A DNA stretch of 64,000 bases. Origin: Heterohyrax brucei (lineage: Eukaryota; Chordata; Mammalia; Hyracoidea; Procaviidae). Each line of letters opens with the position of its first letter. The first letter of the stretch is position 1. This document shows positions 60,571-64,000 of this stretch, in pieces. The position numbers and the translations under genes are program-made. The stretch is taken from NCBI GenBank assembly GCA_028571685.1, contig CM053154.1, positions 15,346,001 through 15,410,000 on the forward strand, in the 5' to 3' direction. The notes under the pieces were generated by a model. That model was not told where the DNA came from, did no database searches, and saw only the letters and a list, made by a program, of their open reading frames with translations.

Positions 60571-60699
60571 CTTTGGAAAATTTTGAATGGTGCAGAATAT
60601 TTCCACCTGTAGGGTTGGAAGGCCCAATCCATCCAGAACGTTTTTCCCCACTACTCTGCATATCGTGGGAGGCTTTGCAAGTTTAGAAAAGCAGTTTGC
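60571..60699 (-). CDS. ENO4: ENO4 coding exon (129 bp), most 5' exon in the window
   Basis: Acceptor ttttgttttgaag, donor ttccaaag|gtatga. Forty-three codons encode ANCFSKLAKPPTICRVVGKN, VLDGLGLPTLQVEIFCTIQN and FPK. GLPTLQVEIFC corresponds to the first beta strand of the enolase N-terminal domain (GNPTVEVDLFT in true enolases). The upstream exon, encoding about 55 residues that in mammals include a short helical region like RIIa/DPY30 docking domains, was searched for and is not in the window. Confidence 0.96.
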
Positions 60700-61179
60700 C
60701 TTCAAAACAAAAACCAAAAAAAAATCACAATGCTACATCTAATTTATCTTCCAAAGGTCACTCACATTTACTCTTGTTCATTTTTACCAAGTTTCTGAGT
60801 GTCATTCCTGGTACGAGGGTCAGCCTGGCAGCTGTGGGAACTGCCCTTCCACAATGCACCCACATTTGGACTCAGTTCAATGCTGAGTCTCCGATACATG
60901 GAACAATCTACTACTTTGCAGAAACTTGAGTCTTTTTCAAATTTAATTGGTTTACGTTACTCTTTACCAAGCCTTCTTAATAGCAAACCCAATTCCCTAA
61001 CCCATCCCTCTGTCCAAGATGCAAAAGTCAGTTGCTCTCTAGAACATGATCATACATTCAAACTTACAAAACCTAAAGTGGAATGCTTTTTATTCCTCCT
61101 AGCAAGGCATCTGGCACTATAATGGTGAAGACTTAGGGAGCAGCTGTATTTCACTTACTGCCAGTCCAGGCATAATCCT

Positions 61180-61560
61180 GCTTTCATTGTTAGATGCTGT
61201 CGAGCTGGTTCCATTTTGTAGCAACCCTACGCACAACAGAATGAAACACTTCCCAGTCATGCGCCACATCCACCATCATTTTCATGCTTAAGCCTATCGT
61301 TGCAGCCAATGTATCAGTCCATCTCATCGAAGGTCTTCCTCTTTTGTGGTGACCCTCCACTCTACCACCCATGATGTCCTTCTCCAGGGACTGATCCCTC
61401 CTAACAACATGTCCAAAGTATGTAAGGCACAGTCTCGCCATCTTTGCTTCCAAGGAGCATTCTGGTTGTACTTCTTCCAGAACAGATCTGTTTGTTCTTT
61501 TGCCTGTCCATGGTACATTCAATATTCTTCTTCTACACCACAATTCAAAGGCATCAATCC
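61180..61560 (-). mobile_element. RTE-type LINE, 3'-end fragment
   Basis: The minus-strand frame at 61190-61543 stays open for 117 codons: RRILNVPWTGKRTNRSVLEE, CSLEAKMARLCLTYFGHVVR, RDQSLEKDIMGGRVEGHHKR, TDTLAATIGLSMKMMVDVAH. This is the C-terminal region of the RTE pol frame and matches the copies at 51.5 and 54.2 kb. It ends in the tail shared with the SINEs. Confidence 0.9.
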
Positions 61561-62163
61561 TAGGTGTTCAAAAACATTGTTGGGGACATTACTAATAGCA
61601 GTTTCATTAATGTGTAAAAGTAGACGCCATTCGGAAATAACCCAAGAAAGAAACTGAAGAGAAAATGGAGCCAAAGTAGAAAGCCCATTCAAGGAGCCTG
61701 AATAAAGATTCAAGGTGGTGTGTCTAAACAGAGGAGCATGAGCTAGGAGAGAAGGGCAAGTGAAGAAACTTCCATCTCACCTTCCTTAGGTAGTAAATAC
61801 TACCAGAGAGTATTGGGCTCTTGGTTTTCATTTATTACACTAGGTATCTGATCTGTCAGTTCAAAAATCCAATGACCTCCACTTAGCTAACTGGTCATCT
61901 AACACTCATCAGCAATGTGCTAGCTCAGCGAGGGCACCCAAGTAGAACCAAAGCAGCCAATTTTCCCATGTATGGATTTTAAGGATGGTTTGCACGTTAG
62001 AGTACCCGAATGAGTTTAGACAGAATTGGAGGCAGGAAAAATGCTATCTAGCTTCCACTTTGTGTATCATGGGGAGTTCAGTTCAACCACTACAGAAAAC
62101 CTACCCAGATATGGTTTAGGTGGACACAGGAACTAACATTTTTTGAGTGCCATGTTGGCATAG

Positions 62164-62412
62164 GGGAGCCCTGGTTTTGGTTTGTAACAGATCATCCCAA
62201 AACTTAATGGCCAAAACCATTTATTTGCTCATGACTGCAATCCAGGCTGGGCTTAGCATACTGGGTTAAGTGCTACATCTGTTAACCGAAAGGTTGGCAG
62301 TTCAAATCCACCAGGCACTCCTTGGAAACTCTATGGGGCAGTTCTAGTCTGATCTCTAGGGGCATTATGAGTCAGATCTGACTTGACAGCAATGGGTTTG
62401 GTTTTTTTTTTT
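62164..62412 (+). repeat. SINE interrupted by a duplicated 86-bp segment
   Basis: The SINE head gggagccctgg stops at about 62,173. It resumes at about 62,258 with atactgggttaagtgctac and runs to a normal tail and T-run. The intervening 86 bases match 62997-63082 with two mismatches. Confidence 0.85.
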
Positions 62413-62429
62413 AACGTTGGCATATTGTT

Positions 62430-62573
62430 TTGGTGTGATGTCTGGTAACCAGAAGGTGGGCAGTTCAAATCTGCCAGGTGCTCCTTGGAAACTATAAATC
62501 AGTTCTATTCTGTCTAATAGGGTTGCTATGAGATGGAAACGACTTGACAGTTGTGGGTTTTGGGTTTTTTTTT
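62430..62573 (+). repeat. SINE, head degraded
   Basis: Contains tggtaaccagaaggtgggca, gttcaaatctgccaggtgct, ccttggaaactataaatcag and a T-rich end. It follows the previous SINE almost directly. Confidence 0.88.
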
Positions 62574-62689
62574 TGTGATATGTACTTTAAAACAGTGATT
62601 GTATCCAGTTTATCACTGCATCACATACTACAGTGCCTGTCTCATAAAGGATTCCATAAATCTTGTATAATCAATGACAGACACACCCC

Positions 62690-63480
62690 TGGGCACTTTG
62701 TATACAATCTGTCATTAAGTTCGCAGAACAACTCTGTAAAATAAATGGTATCACCACCATTCCACAGATGAGCAAACTGAGTTCCACAGAAGTGAACTAA
62801 GACTATGCAGGCAATGTTTTAGTTATCTATTTGTAGGAACCCCTGGTGGCATAGTGATTAAGTGCTGTGTCTGCTAACGACAAGGTGGGCAGTTCGAATC
62901 CACCAGGAGCTCCTCAGAAACTCTCTGGAGCAGTTCTACTCTGTTCAATAGGGTTGCTATGAGTCAGAATTGACTTGATGGCAGCAGGCTTGGTTTTGGT
63001 TTTGGTATGTAACAGACCATCCCAAAACTTAATGGCCAAAACCATTTATTTGCTCATGACTGCAATCCAGGCTGGGCTTAGCTGGGTAATTCTGCTGCTG
63101 CTTGTATCAGGGGTCTCCCATGCAGATGTAGTCATCTAGAGGCTTGAATATGCCAGAATATCCAAGTTGGCTTCACTCATCTGTCTCAGTGCCTCAGCTG
63201 CGATGCTTGGGGGGCATGCTTATCTGTCTTTCCCACATCCGGGGGGGGGGGGTCTCTAATCTTCCGGGGTTGGTTCCTCTCTACACAATCTCTTGTTCTC
63301 CAGCAGAGTAATGAGACTTTCTCAGAGCATGAAGACTAGCTTCCAGAACTGGGTGTTCAAGAGGGCAACTGCAATAAGCCAGCACATGCCAAGTCTGTTT
63401 GAATCTTGCTTGCCAAGGTCCTGTTGATCACAGTAAGTCATCTGGCCAAGTCGAGAGTCAGTGAAATAGGAGTTTTTTTT
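62690..63480 (+). repeat. Older interspersed repeats interrupted by a SINE
   Basis: Flanking sequence ttttagttatctatttg and gtaacagaccatcccaaaac, then tttatttgctcatgactgc and ggctgggcttagctgggt, is a familiar mammalian-wide repeat whose class I cannot name with certainty. A MIR-like block (ccattccacagatgagcaaa) precedes it at about 62,700-62,815. Confidence 0.5.
62829..63006 (+). repeat. Full-length SINE
   Basis: Head ggaacccctggtggcatag, B-box agttcgaatccacc, ggagctcctcagaaactctc, tail gctatgagtcagaattgact and a tggttttggttttgg end. It is inserted in the older repeat around it. Confidence 0.92.
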
Positions 63481-64000
63481 TTTTTTTAAGAGCATTCCTA
63501 CTGGAGGCAGGGTTCCTCGGACACCATTAACAGAGTTTACCACAGCTGGTAAGCCGCAGAGCCAAGAATTAAACCCAGATCTGTTTGATTAACAAATCAA
63601 ACACTTCTTTCAACCCTAAGTTTTAAGGTGAAAGAATAAAGAGTATTGCTATCGCCTATAAGGATCTTCCCCACAGTCGAATTCCTTTAACAGGTAAAAG
63701 AAAAGAAACGCATGTGAGCCGAACGTTGAGAGATGGGTAGTATTTCTAAAGCCTGAATGGGGGCAAGTCTTGAGCGCAGGTACTTTAGATGGAAGGAAAC
63801 AGAGGCAAGAAGGAAACCTCAGCCTTTATCAGGGAATGGTGAGGGCCCAGTGTGGGGGAACAAGAGAGAGAGTGAGGCACACTCCTGTTAGCTGAGGAGA
63901 GGCCGATCACAATGAACTGCACACTAACGTATTTGGTCATCCTCAGCATCCGAGGGAGAAGTCACAGGTTTCTGGGCAAGAGAACGATGGTCAGACTTGA

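Larger units (their letters stand above)
34313..64000 (-). other. ENO4: ENO4 gene (13 coding exons; 5' end outside the window)
   Basis: ENO4 is an enolase-like protein of the sperm flagellum, needed for normal fibrous-sheath structure and motility in mice. Thirteen exons with GT-AG borders join in phase on the minus strand (129, 191, 146, 170, 132, 54, 57, 168, 126, 196, 68, 118 and 155 coding bases) to give 569 residues plus a stop. The mammalian protein is about 628 residues, so roughly 55 N-terminal codons lie right of 64,000. Compared with glycolytic enolases it has a lysine/proline linker and lacks several catalytic residues. No frameshift or internal stop was found, so the gene looks intact here. 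Confidence 0.97.
60700..64000 (-). other. ENO4 5' intron (partial), repeat-rich
   Basis: Contains the RTE fragment at 61180-61560, SINEs at 62164-62412, 62430-62573 and 62829-63006, and older repeat sequence at about 62,690-63,480. It also has a run of 12 G at 63241-63252. The last 400 bases show nothing recognisable and no first exon. Confidence 0.75.

Noticed and set aside
63600..64000. First ENO4 coding exon
   Set aside because: I looked on the minus strand for the conserved N-terminal helix upstream of ANCFSKLAKPP and found nothing in 60,700-64,000, so it is taken to lie outside the window.

Overview
The window is mammalian nuclear DNA and carries the 3' parts of two convergent protein-coding genes separated by introns full of retroposons. 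The interspersed repeats point to an afrotherian, most likely a paenungulate (elephant or sirenian). At least a dozen copies of a tRNA-derived SINE are present (A-box TGGTGCAGTGG, B-box like GGTTCAAATCC). Its 3' tail is shared with RTE-type LINEs in the same window, a combination characteristic of afrotherian genomes. There is no CpG-island promoter, rRNA, tRNA gene or CRISPR array.

Positions 1-30,400, plus strand: the last five coding exons of SHTN1 (shootin-1) at 693-802, 3576-3629, 9298-9418, 13225-13417 and 29208-29430, joined by canonical GT-AG introns in matching phases. They encode about the last 233 residues, including a WH2-like segment, followed by a 3' UTR with an AATAAA at 30367. 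The 15.8-kb last intron holds a mariner relic with a nested retroposon, a second copy of that retroposon family, MIR-type repeats and one SINE.

Positions 30,400-34,312: the tail-to-tail interval, with a Tigger-like DNA transposon (terminal inverted repeats, TA flanks, nested SINE).

Positions 34,313-64,000, minus strand: 13 coding exons of ENO4 (enolase 4, the sperm enolase-like protein). Everything is present except the first roughly 55 codons, which lie beyond the right edge. Exon phases and lengths all agree (1,710 coding bases including the stop). Its introns carry three RTE LINE fragments, mariner relics forming an inverted repeat, two LTR-like elements, an (AC)29 microsatellite and many SINEs.

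The SHTN1/ENO4 convergent order is the one known from human 10q25, seen here in reverse orientation. The gene content is ordinary. The points most worth checking are a SINE whose target-site duplication appears to have copied an ENO4 5' splice site, an 86-bp near-identical templated insertion inside another SINE, inverted RTE copies flanking three ENO4 exons, and the WH2-like motif in shootin-1. I found no wholly new multi-gene system.
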